Assembly (NCBI GenBank): GCA_017399905.1 | Contig: JAFQAR010000042.1 | Coordinates: forward strand, 1 to 46,476 | From: Bacteroidales bacterium | GTDB taxonomy: Bacteria > Bacteroidota > Bacteroidia > Bacteroidales > UBA932 | Length of the DNA stretch: 46,476 nt | Direction: 5' to 3' | In this document: in pieces, positions 34,978 through 43,925 of the stretch | Layout of the letters: each line of letters opens with the position of its first letter | Numbering within the stretch: position 1 is the first letter of the stretch | Notes under the pieces: generated by a model | Told to the model about the DNA's origin: nothing | Database searches by the model: none | What the model saw: only the letters and a program-made list of their open reading frames with translations | Translations under genes and position numbers: made by a program

Positions 34978-36000
34978 TTAAAATTCCGCAAGCCTGCTGA
35001 CAGGAGCGACATCCAGCGACGAGCGTTCACCGTTCATGTAATGGAACCATCCTGCTATGGCTATCATGGCTGCGTTATCAGTTGTAAACTTGAACTCAGG
35101 AAGGAAGGTTGTCCATCCCCTCTTCCGTCCTTCCTCCTGGATGCGGGCACGAAGGCCGCTGTTCGCGGACACACCTCCTCCTATCGTGATCTGCTTGATT
35201 CCGGTCTGTTTCGAAGCCTTTATCAGCTTGTCCATCAGTATGTCGATCAGGGCTTTCTGAAAACTTGCACAGATATCCGCCTTGTTCTTTTCCATGAAAT
35301 CAGGATCTTCCGCCATCCGGTCGCGGACAAAATAAAGAAGAGAAGTCTTGATGCCGCTGAAACTGTAATCAAGTCCAGGAATATGCGGCTTGGAGAACTT
35401 GAACTTCAAAGGATCTCCCTCCTTTGCAAGACGGTCGACTATCGGTCCTCCCGGATAGCCCAGCCCCATCATCTTGGAACATTTGTCGAATGCCTCTCCC
35501 ACAGCATCGTCGATCGTCTGTCCGAGGATCTCATATTCCAGAGGACTGTTCACTCTGACAATCTGCGAATTTCCGCCCGAAACAAGAAGACACAGGTACG
35601 GGAATTCCGGCTGCCTCTCTTCCTGTCCGTACTGCTTTATGAAATTGGCAAGTATATGTCCCTGAAGATGATTAACTTCCACGAGAGGCTTTCCCAAAGA
35701 CATCGCAAGTCCTTTGGCGAAAGAAGTGCCGACAAGCAACGATCCCAGAAGCCCAGGACCACGTGTGAATGCGATTGCCGTAATTTCGGACGGAGCTATT
35801 CCTGCGCGTGTGATCGCCTCGCTCACTACGGGGACGATATTGACCTGATGGGCTCTCGAAGCAAGCTCCGGGATGACTCCGCCATAGGCCTTATGCACAT
35901 CCTGGCTTGCGAGTACATTCGAAAGCAGGTAACCGTCCTTGATGACAGCTGCAGAAGTGTCATCGCATGAAGATTCTATTCCCAGTATAATATCTGCCAT
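34978..36000 (-). CDS. tsaD: tRNA threonylcarbamoyladenosine synthase TsaD
   Basis: 340 residues; with TsaB/E it transfers the threonylcarbamoyl group to A37 of tRNAs that read ANN codons. ASKHA fold: IILGIESSCDDTSAAV at the start, the metal-binding HxxxH in VEVNHLQGHI, GGVIPELASRAH, and GYPGGPIVDRLA; SVSANSGLR-like GGGVSANSGLR comes late. MtaB, which acts on the same A37 after TsaD, is encoded 6 kb away. Its candidate promoter (minus-strand TATTTTTG, 36043-36050) lies in the shared region with tamB. Confidence 0.97.
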   Translation of the reverse strand: MADIILGIESSCDDTSAAVIKDGYLLSNVLASQDVHKAYGGVIPELASRAHQVNIVPVVSEAITRAGIAPSEITAIAFTRGPGLLGSLLVGTSFAKGLAMSLGKPLVEVNHLQGHILANFIKQYGQEERQPEFPYLCLLVSGGNSQIVRVNSPLEYEILGQTIDDAVGEAFDKCSKMMGLGYPGGPIVDRLAKEGDPLKFKFSKPHIPGLDYSFSGIKTSLLYFVRDRMAEDPDFMEKNKADICASFQKALIDILMDKLIKASKQTGIKQITIGGGVSANSGLRARIQEEGRKRGWTTFLPEFKFTTDNAAMIAIAGWFHYMNGERSSLDVAPVSRLAEF

Positions 36001-36042
36001 ACATATTGATTTCAGGGCATGATTTATGCCCCATTACAGCGG

Positions 36043-36050
36043 CAAAAATA
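36043..36050 (-). promoter_or_regulatory. Candidate -7 element for tsaD
   Basis: Minus-strand TATTTTTG, 42 bases before the tsaD ATG at 36000, facing away from the tamB element at 36074. Confidence 0.5.
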
Positions 36051-36073
36051 CGGATTTTATCCGATATTTTTAC

Positions 36074-36081
36074 TATTTTTG
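36074..36081 (+). promoter_or_regulatory. Candidate -7 element for tamB
   Basis: TATTTTTG on the plus strand. Transcription would begin near 36088, downstream of the only in-frame ATG (36019) of tamB, which calls that start into doubt. Confidence 0.5.
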
Positions 36082-36111
36082 CAAGTTGGACAACAATTAA
36101 TAGCAACGGTC

Positions 36112-39100
36112 ATAAAAAGATTCATAAAAATATTCTGGCGCACGACTGTAGCCATTGCCACATTTCTGTTTGCGGTAGCACTGATCAACCAGCTTCCGCA
36201 GGTACAGACTTTCATGACCGGAAAAGTTGTCGCACGCCTTTCGGAAAAGCTCGACGGAGAGATCAGCTTCGATAAGATCCATTTCAAGCCGTTCACGACA
36301 CTGGTACTCAAGAACGCCGTCATCGTCGACAGGAACCCGGTCCAGGACCCGCTCAATCCGGAGGCAGCAAAGATCGACACTTTCTTCAGGGCAGAATACA
36401 TAATCGCAAGATTCACCATAGACGGTCTCTTCCGGAATGAAGGAATACATCTGGACAAGGCCTTCATAAGCGACGCCCAGATGAACCTTGTGCTCGAAGA
36501 CAAGGAGGACGCAGGAGACGGGGACACATCCACAGACAACCTTTCCAGGATATTCCGCATCAAGAAGCCGGAGAAACCGAGAAGAAGCGAAAAGGAGATA
36601 TTCAGGATCAGGAAAGTCGAGATCAGCAACATGGGATTCGCCATGAAAAGCTTCCAGTCTGACAGACCGTTTTTTGACGGAGGCATCGACTGGAATGACA
36701 TGGACATCAGTGGAATAAGCCTCAATGCAAGCAACCTGCAGTTCAAGGCAGGCATAATGTACGGAGACCTTGAAAGGCTGACATTCAGAGAAAAGAGCGG
36801 CTACCGTGTCAACGACCTGACAGGAAGCGCCAAGGTCGGAAGAGGACGGACCATAGTCGAGAACCTTCACATAGACGACCCTTGGTCTGACGTGCATCTG
36901 CCGCTTTTCATGATGAGCTACGACAACATCACGGCTTTTTCGGATTTCATCAACATGGTCAAGCTTGACGCCGATATCGGAAGAAGCACGCTGGATTTCA
37001 CAACCCTGTCCTACTTCGCTCCAGAACTGGAAGGAAACAGGCTCAACGCCGAGGTTTCAGGCACGATGAGCGGCCCGGTAACCGATTTCACTTTCTCGGA
37101 TGTGCGCATAAACCTTGCAGACACCCGGTTCGCCGGAAAGGCATCCGGAAGGATAACTGGACTTCCTGACATAGGACAGACAGTCATAGATGCGGATCTC
37201 GAAGATTTCAGAATGACAAGCGCGGGACTTGGGGATTTCATCAGCCAATGGACTCCCGGCAGGAGGACAGATTTCTCAGGCTTTGCCAAAGGAATGACAT
37301 TCACTGTTGACGCAAAAGGCTCCGGCCCGCTCAACAAGCTGGACATAGACGCTGAGATCACGGCTGATGACGGCAGGATGAACGCTTCCGTATCGATCGA
37401 GGACATATTGTCAAAAGGCAGTCCGATAGGCATATCCGGACAGGTAGAGACCGATGACCTTGATCTCGGAAAGGTCATCGGGACAGAAATGCTCGGACCG
37501 TTGACATTGAGGACCGGCATGCATGCACATATCGGAACGGGAGACCTTCCGTCCGATGTCAGGATCGACTCCCTCAGAGTCCAAAGACTGCATTTCAACA
37601 ATTACGACTACACGAATATCGCGGCCGTAGGAAAGCTCTCGTCAGACTCATTTGACGGAAGAATCATCTGCAACGACCCAAACCTGAACTTCATGTTCCA
37701 GGGAATCTTTGCATTGTCAGCCAAGACCCGTAACGCAAGATACAAGTTCTTCGCAAATCTGGGCCATGCAGACCTGAATGCGCTGCACATAGACAAGAGG
37801 GGCATTTCACGTGTCGACCTGAGGGCCAGCGCAGACTTCACGAAGACAGGCAAAGGCGACCTGATGGGAAAGATAGACATAGCCGACCTCAGACTCGAGA
37901 ACCGGCTCGGCAAGCATGATATCGGCGATATCAGCCTCACGTCATACAGCAATGACAACACTTTCACGGTAAGACTTGATTCCGAGTTCGCAAATGGAAA
38001 ATACGTCGGAAGCGCTCCCGTAACGACTTTCATCAGCGACCTGAAGAACATAACGGTCAAGAAGGAACTTCCTTCGCTGTTCGAAGATGCATCGTACACA
38101 TGGGATGGCAACAGCTATAACATCAACTTCAGATGCACGAACAGCCTTGACCTCCTGACATTCATAATGCCGGGACTGTACATCGACGAAGGTACATCGG
38201 TCAACGCTTCGTTGTCGGACAAAGGCAATTTCAAGGCTGACATAAGCTCAGACCGTCTTGCCTTCGGTAAGAATTACCTGAAAGGCTTCAAGGCCACTTT
38301 CGACAATCTTGACGAAAGCCTTAGCGGAAATCTCGAATGTAACGAGATGAGGGTTGCATCGATATACATCAACGACAACAATCTGAACCTCCACGCGTCC
38401 GACGACCATATGGGTCTGAAATTCTCATTTGACAACCACAGCGAGATGGTCAACATGGGTGAATTCATCGTCAACGGAGACATTTCACGTGAGGGAGAAG
38501 GTCCTGTTCTGGGCATGAGCGTCATTCCGTCATCGGTCTACATCAATTCGAAGGAATGGAACTTCCTCCCGTCCCGTCTGTCACTGAAGAAGGACATGAT
38601 CGACGTGGAATCGTTCACGTTGGCTTCCGGTGAAGAGCAGATAAGGCTTTTCGGCGGAATCTCACAGGAAAGCACCGACACCCTCACCCTCAATCTTGAC
38701 AGGTTCGACCTCTCGATACTGAACAATGCGACAGCACAGAATCTCGGCATCCGTGGTGCGGCTACAGGTAAAGTCGAGCTTATATCACCGATGAAAAGCA
38801 AGGGTATCCTTGCCGACATGCTTTGTGACTCGATGTACATAGCAGATGTAGCCCTCGGTGTGCTTTCAGCCGGAAGCAGATGGAACGAAGAAGAGCAGAA
38901 TTTCGAGCTGTATGCAAGAAATGAACTCGACGGGCACAGCAACATCGATGTCAGCGGAGCCCTTTCACCGAAGGACAGGTCGCTTGATGCTGTCCTCCTT
39001 CTCGACAGGATGAAGGTAGATTACGCACAGCCTTTCCTTGAGGATGTATTCAGCGAAATGGAAGGCCAGATTTCAGGAAAGATCACGTTGAACGGTCCAT

Positions 39101-40704
39101 TGTCGAACCTGACCATAAACAGCGAAGGCACAAGGCTTGACAACGGCCTGCTGAGGATAGAATACACGAATGTACCATATCATGCGGACGGTAAGTTCCA
39201 TATCGATGACAGCGGTGTATATTTCGATGACATAAGCATACGGGACAGGTTCAATGGAACCGGAAGTGTGAACGGAAGCATCAACTGGGACCATTTCCGC
39301 GACATGAGGTTCGACACACACATCAGGGTCGACGAGATCGAAGGAATCAACCTCGACGAAAAGGATGGAGAAGACTTCTACGGAACCTTGTTCGGAACAG
39401 GCAATGTTTCGATTACGGGACCGATGAACTCGATCATGCTCAACGTAGATGCGGTGACGGCCAGGACCGGACAGCTGCACATACCTCTGAGCGGAACGGC
39501 CACAGCCGGCAAGGTGACGAACCTGCTGCGCTTCAAGCAGGAAGAGGTAGAGGAGAAGATCGACCCGTACGAGGCAATGATGACACGCCTCGAAGCTGAC
39601 GAGAAATCAGGAAATGACTTCAAGGTAAAATTGCGCGTCAATGCAAATCCACAGGTTGAAGCATTCGTAGAGATTGACAAAGCAAGCGGAAACGTGCTTT
39701 CCGGACGCGGAAGCGGACTGATAGAACTGGAGGCAGGCACTGATCTTTTCAACATCAACGGAGACTATACTCTTAACAGCGGAAACTATAAGTTCGTCGC
39801 GATGGGCCTTGTCAGCAGGGACTTCCAGATTCAGGACGGAAGTTCGATAAGGTTCAATGGAGACATCATGGAAAGCACCTTGAACATCGATGCCGTCTAT
39901 CAGACGAAGGCTTCGATCTCGACCCTCATTTCCGATCTCAATTCAGTATCGAACAAAAGGACGGTCAACTGCGGAATCAGCATCACCGACAAGCTGAGCA
40001 ACCCGCGCCTGAGCTTCTCCATAAGCATACCTGACCTCAACCCGACTGTAAAATCAAGGGTTGAAAGCGCATTGAGCACCGAAGACAAGGTACAGAAGCA
40101 GTTCCTCTCGCTGATAGTATCGAACAACTTCCTTCCAGACGAGCAGTCAGGAATCGTGAACAACTCTTCAGTTCTTTATTCAAACGTTTCAGAGATGCTG
40201 GCCAACCAGCTGAACAACATATTCCAGAAACTGGACATTCCTCTCGACCTGGGTGTGAACTATCAGCCTAACGTAAGCGGAAACGACCTGTTTGACGTCG
40301 CAGTATCGACCCAACTGTTCAACAACAGGGTCGTTGTGAACGGAAACATCGGAAACCGCCAGTACAACACTACAAATTCGCAGAATGATGTTGTCGGCGA
40401 TCTGGACATCGAGATAAAGCTGGACCGTTCGGGCGCTTTCCGCCTCAACCTCTTCTCCCATTCCGCAGACCAGTTCTCGAACTACCTTGACAATTCGCAG
40501 AGGAACGGAGTCGGTCTGATGTACCAGACTGAGTTCAATACGTTCAAGAAGTTCATCCGCAACATGTTCATGAGCAAGACAAAGAGACAGGAGGCGAAAA
40601 GGCAGGAGGAGCAGGCTATGCTGGAAGGCGGTACCGTGGAAGTAAAGATCGTGGCACCGGAAGAAAAAGAAAAAGAAAAAACAGATCCGACAGATGAGCA
40701 ATAG
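36112..40704 (+). CDS. tamB: TamB-like translocation/assembly protein (DUF490)
   Basis: 1530 residues if started at codon ATA 36112, 1561 from the upstream ATG 36019. The start is uncertain. Bacteroidales TamB proteins begin MKKxxK followed by a membrane anchor; here the same stretch reads IKRFIKIFWRTTVAIATFLF with ATA in the Met place and no ATG/GTG nearby. After the anchor (about residues 8-28) come AsmA-like FDKIHFKPFTTLVLKNAVIVD and about 1000 residues of beta-taco repeats. The C-terminal DUF490 core (about the last 350 residues) contains LDLGVNYQPN and ISKVNGNIGN-like NNRVVVNGNIGNRQYN. It is anchored in the inner membrane, spans the periplasm, and probably moves phospholipid or helps outer-membrane assembly. 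Its last 11 bp overlap the next gene. Confidence 0.88.
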   Translation: MKRFIKIFWRTTVAIATFLFAVALINQLPQVQTFMTGKVVARLSEKLDGEISFDKIHFKPFTTLVLKNAVIVDRNPVQDPLNPEAAKIDTFFRAEYIIARFTIDGLFRNEGIHLDKAFISDAQMNLVLEDKEDAGDGDTSTDNLSRIFRIKKPEKPRRSEKEIFRIRKVEISNMGFAMKSFQSDRPFFDGGIDWNDMDISGISLNASNLQFKAGIMYGDLERLTFREKSGYRVNDLTGSAKVGRGRTIVENLHIDDPWSDVHLPLFMMSYDNITAFSDFINMVKLDADIGRSTLDFTTLSYFAPELEGNRLNAEVSGTMSGPVTDFTFSDVRINLADTRFAGKASGRITGLPDIGQTVIDADLEDFRMTSAGLGDFISQWTPGRRTDFSGFAKGMTFTVDAKGSGPLNKLDIDAEITADDGRMNASVSIEDILSKGSPIGISGQVETDDLDLGKVIGTEMLGPLTLRTGMHAHIGTGDLPSDVRIDSLRVQRLHFNNYDYTNIAAVGKLSSDSFDGRIICNDPNLNFMFQGIFALSAKTRNARYKFFANLGHADLNALHIDKRGISRVDLRASADFTKTGKGDLMGKIDIADLRLENRLGKHDIGDISLTSYSNDNTFTVRLDSEFANGKYVGSAPVTTFISDLKNITVKKELPSLFEDASYTWDGNSYNINFRCTNSLDLLTFIMPGLYIDEGTSVNASLSDKGNFKADISSDRLAFGKNYLKGFKATFDNLDESLSGNLECNEMRVASIYINDNNLNLHASDDHMGLKFSFDNHSEMVNMGEFIVNGDISREGEGPVLGMSVIPSSVYINSKEWNFLPSRLSLKKDMIDVESFTLASGEEQIRLFGGISQESTDTLTLNLDRFDLSILNNATAQNLGIRGAATGKVELISPMKSKGILADMLCDSMYIADVALGVLSAGSRWNEEEQNFELYARNELDGHSNIDVSGALSPKDRSLDAVLLLDRMKVDYAQPFLEDVFSEMEGQISGKITLNGPLSNLTINSEGTRLDNGLLRIEYTNVPYHADGKFHIDDSGVYFDDISIRDRFNGTGSVNGSINWDHFRDMRFDTHIRVDEIEGINLDEKDGEDFYGTLFGTGNVSITGPMNSIMLNVDAVTARTGQLHIPLSGTATAGKVTNLLRFKQEEVEEKIDPYEAMMTRLEADEKSGNDFKVKLRVNANPQVEAFVEIDKASGNVLSGRGSGLIELEAGTDLFNINGDYTLNSGNYKFVAMGLVSRDFQIQDGSSIRFNGDIMESTLNIDAVYQTKASISTLISDLNSVSNKRTVNCGISITDKLSNPRLSFSISIPDLNPTVKSRVESALSTEDKVQKQFLSLIVSNNFLPDEQSGIVNNSSVLYSNVSEMLANQLNNIFQKLDIPLDLGVNYQPNVSGNDLFDVAVSTQLFNNRVVVNGNIGNRQYNTTNSQNDVVGDLDIEIKLDRSGAFRLNLFSHSADQFSNYLDNSQRNGVGLMYQTEFNTFKKFIRNMFMSKTKRQEAKRQEEQAMLEGGTVEVKIVAPEEKEKEKTDPTDEQ

Positions 40705-41407
40705 CAAAGGAAAATTATATCTGATTCCATCTCCGTTGGGAGAGAATCCACCAGAAGAGGTGATACCTATGCCTGTGCTGAAATCCCTTGAGGGTTTCAG
40801 GACTTTTGTCGTCGAGGAAATCCGCACGGCGAGAAGATACCTCTCAAGAGCCGGCCTGAAAGGCAGGATAGGCGAACTGGTATTCTTTGAACTGAACGAA
40901 CATACCGGACAGGAAACCATAGAAGGCTATCTGAAGCTCTTTGACGGCGGAAATGATGTCGCATTGATTTCGGAGGCTGGTCTGCCTGCCGTAGCCGATC
41001 CCGGAGCACAGCTTGTCGCCCTCGCCCACAGATATGGCATAGAGGTCGTCCCGGCTGTCGGTCCGTCATCTTTGATGCTGGCTCTTATGGCATCCGGATT
41101 GAACGGACAGTCATTCGCTTTCTGCGGATATATCCCTGCGAAGACCGACGAAAGGAGGAGTCGTCTGAAGACATTGGAAAAGATATCGGGACAGCTGAAG
41201 CAGACTCAGATCATCATAGAGACGCCGTACCGTAATGATTCCCTGCTCAACGACATCCTTTCTGTCTGCTCGGCTTCCACACGGGTATGCGTAGCTGCGA
41301 ACATCACGATGCCGGATGCATACATAAAGACAAAAAAGGTTTCAGAATGGAAGAAGGAAGGCCTTGTCATCGGCAAGAGACCTTGCGTATTCCTTATTTT
41401 AGCATGA
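40694..41407 (+). CDS. SAM-dependent methyltransferase, RsmI-like (tetrapyrrole methylase fold)
   Basis: 237 residues. The fold start GKLYLIPSPLGE equals the GxLYLVATPIGN of RsmI; SEAGLPAVADPGAQLV and VPAVGPSSLMLALMASGLNG are the SAM-site loops; GYIPAKTDERRSRLK follows. In this paralogue the first loop is diverged (PSPLGE), so methylation of 16S rRNA C1402 is not assured. ATG 40694 lies inside the end of tamB (11-bp overlap), and the stop shares ATGA with folB, so the genes are translationally coupled. Confidence 0.9.
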   Translation: MSNSKGKLYLIPSPLGENPPEEVIPMPVLKSLEGFRTFVVEEIRTARRYLSRAGLKGRIGELVFFELNEHTGQETIEGYLKLFDGGNDVALISEAGLPAVADPGAQLVALAHRYGIEVVPAVGPSSLMLALMASGLNGQSFAFCGYIPAKTDERRSRLKTLEKISGQLKQTQIIIETPYRNDSLLNDILSVCSASTRVCVAANITMPDAYIKTKKVSEWKKEGLVIGKRPCVFLILA

Positions 41408-41769
41408 CAATGAAGAATATCGGAGTAATAGAACTTGAAGGGATGGAGTTCAAGGCATATCACGGTTGCCTTGAACAGGAGAAGGTACGCGGCAATTCGT
41501 TTACCGTGGATTTCCGCGGCGAACTGGATCTCTCTGCTGCTGCAGAGAGCGATAACCTTGATGATACCGTCAACTACGGTGAGATTTATGAGCTTATAGC
41601 TTACGAGATGTCTGTTCCATCAGAACTTCTTGAGAATGTAGCCGGCCGCATCGTGAAGGAAATCGAAAGAAACTTTCCACAGTTCACGTCATTTTCCGTA
41701 AGGGTTTCCAAGAAGAGACCTCCTGTGGACGGCGTTGCCCAGTGGTCAAGGGTAACGTTGTACCATTAA
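41404..41769 (+). CDS. folB: Dihydroneopterin aldolase
   Basis: 121 residues from ATG 41404, which overlaps the methyltransferase stop (ATGA); an ATG two codons later is an alternative. It cleaves 7,8-dihydroneopterin in folate synthesis. Family features: GMEFKAYHGCLEQEKVRGN (substrate region with the conserved Tyr-His-Gly), DDTVNYGEIYELI, LLENVAGRIVKEI with the catalytic-pocket Glu, and the final VRVSKKRPPVDG with the catalytic Lys. The usual length is about 120 residues. Next gene after 13 bp. Confidence 0.95.
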   Translation: MTMKNIGVIELEGMEFKAYHGCLEQEKVRGNSFTVDFRGELDLSAAAESDNLDDTVNYGEIYELIAYEMSVPSELLENVAGRIVKEIERNFPQFTSFSVRVSKKRPPVDGVAQWSRVTLYH

Positions 41770-41782
41770 TGAGACAACACGT

Positions 41783-43039
41783 ATGAGCAGCAAAAGAATA
41801 GCGTTCGTAACATTGGGATGTAAGCTGAATTATGCTGAGACATCCACATATGAAAGGGCACTTCTGAAGGAAGGTCTCGAACCTGTGCCCTGGAGCAAGG
41901 GAGCTGACATATTCCTTGTGAACACATGTACGGTCACTGAACATTCTGACAAGAAGAGCCGTAACATAATCAGGAAGCTGCACAGGCAGAATCCAGATGC
42001 ATTGATTTATGTGACAGGATGTTACGCCCAGCTCAAGAAGGCGGAGATTGAAGCTATCGAGGGTGTGGCCGCTGTATTCGGCGCGACAGAGAAAAGCCTC
42101 ATAGTCCCAGCCATACTTTCACGTATCCATGGACAGGAATTCTGCGGCCGCGACATGAGCACCTTCTTCCCGGCTTATTCAAGCGGCGAGAGGACCCGCT
42201 CGTTCCTGAAGGTCCAAGACGGATGCGACTACAAATGTCACTACTGTACAGTGCCTTATGCCCGTGGCGGGAGCCGGAACATTCCGATTGCGGAGATCAT
42301 CCCGCAGGCTGAGGCGATTGCTTCGGAAGGCATAAAGGAAATCGTGCTTACCGGAGTTAACACCGGAGATTTCGGAAGGTCCACCGGTGAGACGTTCTTT
42401 GATCTCATCAGGGCATTGAACAATGTTGAGGGCATAGAGAGATACAGGATTTCGTCGATCGAGCCGAACCTTCTTACTGAGGAGATGATTGACTGGATCA
42501 CTTCCGGAACGAAGTTCCTCCCCCATTATCATATTCCTCTCCAATCGGGCTGCGATACCATACTGAAAGAAATGGGAAGGCGTTATGATACTGATGCATT
42601 TGCTCATAAGATTCAGTATATCAGGGAGAAAAGCGAGAAACCCGGTGGGCCTAAGGTATTTTTCGGCATTGATGTCATAGTAGGATTTCCGGGCGAGACT
42701 GAAGAACTTTTCATGGAAACATACAACTTCCTCAAAGACGTAGTGCGCCCTTCATTCATCCACATATTTCCATATTCAAGAAGGGCGGGCACACCTGCAG
42801 CAGAAAGAAAAGACCAGGTCCAGGACTGCGTCAAGACGAAGAGAGTCCAGATGCTGGAGGACCTGTGCGCGGAGCTGCATGCGGAATTCCTGGATGCGAA
42901 CAAAGGGGTTGCAGAGAAGGTTCTCTTCGAGAGTACGGACCGCAAGGGCATGATGGAAGGCTATACCGGAAACTACATCAGGGTTTCGAGGGAATACGAT
43001 CCGGAAAAGATCGGAAAGATTGTCGATGTCATCCTGTAA
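41783..43039 (+). CDS. mtaB: tRNA t6A37 methylthiotransferase MtaB
   Basis: 418 residues; a radical SAM enzyme that adds a methylthio group to t6A37, giving ms2t6A. The N-terminal MTTase domain has C13 (LGCKLN), C49 (NTCTVT) and C80 (TGCYAQ) for one cluster. The radical SAM motif is C148-x3-C152-x2-C155 (DGCDYKCHYCTVP). The opening TLGCKLNYAET is typical of MtaB (e-MtaB/YqeV) rather than MiaB or RimO. It uses the product of TsaD, which is also in this window. In a tightly packed operon with folB and the PhnP-like gene. Confidence 0.95.
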   Translation: MSSKRIAFVTLGCKLNYAETSTYERALLKEGLEPVPWSKGADIFLVNTCTVTEHSDKKSRNIIRKLHRQNPDALIYVTGCYAQLKKAEIEAIEGVAAVFGATEKSLIVPAILSRIHGQEFCGRDMSTFFPAYSSGERTRSFLKVQDGCDYKCHYCTVPYARGGSRNIPIAEIIPQAEAIASEGIKEIVLTGVNTGDFGRSTGETFFDLIRALNNVEGIERYRISSIEPNLLTEEMIDWITSGTKFLPHYHIPLQSGCDTILKEMGRRYDTDAFAHKIQYIREKSEKPGGPKVFFGIDVIVGFPGETEELFMETYNFLKDVVRPSFIHIFPYSRRAGTPAAERKDQVQDCVKTKRVQMLEDLCAELHAEFLDANKGVAEKVLFESTDRKGMMEGYTGNYIRVSREYDPEKIGKIVDVIL

Positions 43040-43054
43040 TCATCAGATGTGGAA

Positions 43055-43912
43055 ATGGAGAAAGGAAAGGCAAGACTTACATTTCTTGGCACCGGTACAT
43101 CGCAGGGTGTACCGATGATCGGCTGCGGATGCGAGGTATGCAGGAGCCTTGACCCCAGAGACAAGAGGCTCAGGGCCAGCGTACTGGTGGATTATGAAGG
43201 CTTGAGGATCCTCGTCGACGCAGGTCCGGACTTCAGACAGCAGATGCTTCGCGCAGACGTATCGCATCTGGATGCAATTCTTCTGACACACAATCACAAG
43301 GACCATACAGGAGGTCTTGACGATATCCGCGCATTCAACTACATGGAGAAAAGAGCCTCGGAAATATATTGCGAGAAATATGTGGAAGAGTCTCTGAGGC
43401 TGGAATATTCGTATGCCTTTGCAGAGAAGAAATATCCCGGAGCGCCGGAGTGGCATGTGCATAACATTGATGACAAGCCATTTACAGTCTCTGCTGGAGG
43501 ACCATACGAAGTGCTTTCATGGGAACCGGGGAAAGGCTACATCCACACTTTGTCAGGAGAAGATGACCCTATCAGAAGTGCGGAGATCATTCCGATACGA
43601 GGCATGCATTACAAACTGCCTGTGCTGGGATACAGATTCGGCAACATAGCCTATTGTACCGACATGAACCATATTCCGGAAGCGGAATTCGAAAAGCTGA
43701 AAGGACTTGACCATTTCGTGATCAACTGCGTGAAATACGGAAAGCACATTTCACACTATTCACTTGAAGAAGCAGTAGAAGTAGCTAAGAAAGTCGGAGC
43801 AGGAAACTCATGGCTCACACATCTTTCCCACCAGCTGCCACGTTACGACGAACTGGCATCAGAACTTCCGGAAGGCATTCTTCCGGCCTATGACGGTCTT
43901 GTATTGGAATGA
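43055..43912 (+). CDS. Metallo-beta-lactamase-fold hydrolase, PhnP-like
   Basis: 285 residues from ATG 43055 (a GTG two codons upstream, 43049, is possible). It begins RLTFLGTGTSQGVPMIGC. C24, C26 and C29 (GCGCEVC) match the structural zinc site of PhnP. The active-site motif H79-x-H81-x-D83-H84 (THNHKDHTGG) is complete, and later ligands appear in IAYCTDMNHI and LTHLSHQLPR. It is probably a cyclic or linear phosphodiesterase; no phosphonate genes are near. Starts 15 bp after mtaB; ends 13 bp from the convergent recQ. Confidence 0.9.
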   Translation: MEKGKARLTFLGTGTSQGVPMIGCGCEVCRSLDPRDKRLRASVLVDYEGLRILVDAGPDFRQQMLRADVSHLDAILLTHNHKDHTGGLDDIRAFNYMEKRASEIYCEKYVEESLRLEYSYAFAEKKYPGAPEWHVHNIDDKPFTVSAGGPYEVLSWEPGKGYIHTLSGEDDPIRSAEIIPIRGMHYKLPVLGYRFGNIAYCTDMNHIPEAEFEKLKGLDHFVINCVKYGKHISHYSLEEAVEVAKKVGAGNSWLTHLSHQLPRYDELASELPEGILPAYDGLVLE

Positions 43913-43925
43913 CAGGACAGACTTT

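Noticed and set aside
35041-35970. Long open frame (309 codons) on the plus strand opposite tsaD
   Set aside because: It lies wholly antisense to a clear tsaD, has no family resemblance and an unusual composition (Cys, Arg, Ser-rich). Long antisense frames follow from the codon bias of this genome.
36097-36897. Long open frame (266 codons) on the minus strand inside tamB
   Set aside because: Antisense to a well-supported gene, with no motif, promoter or membrane logic; several similar frames occur along tamB and look like composition effects.
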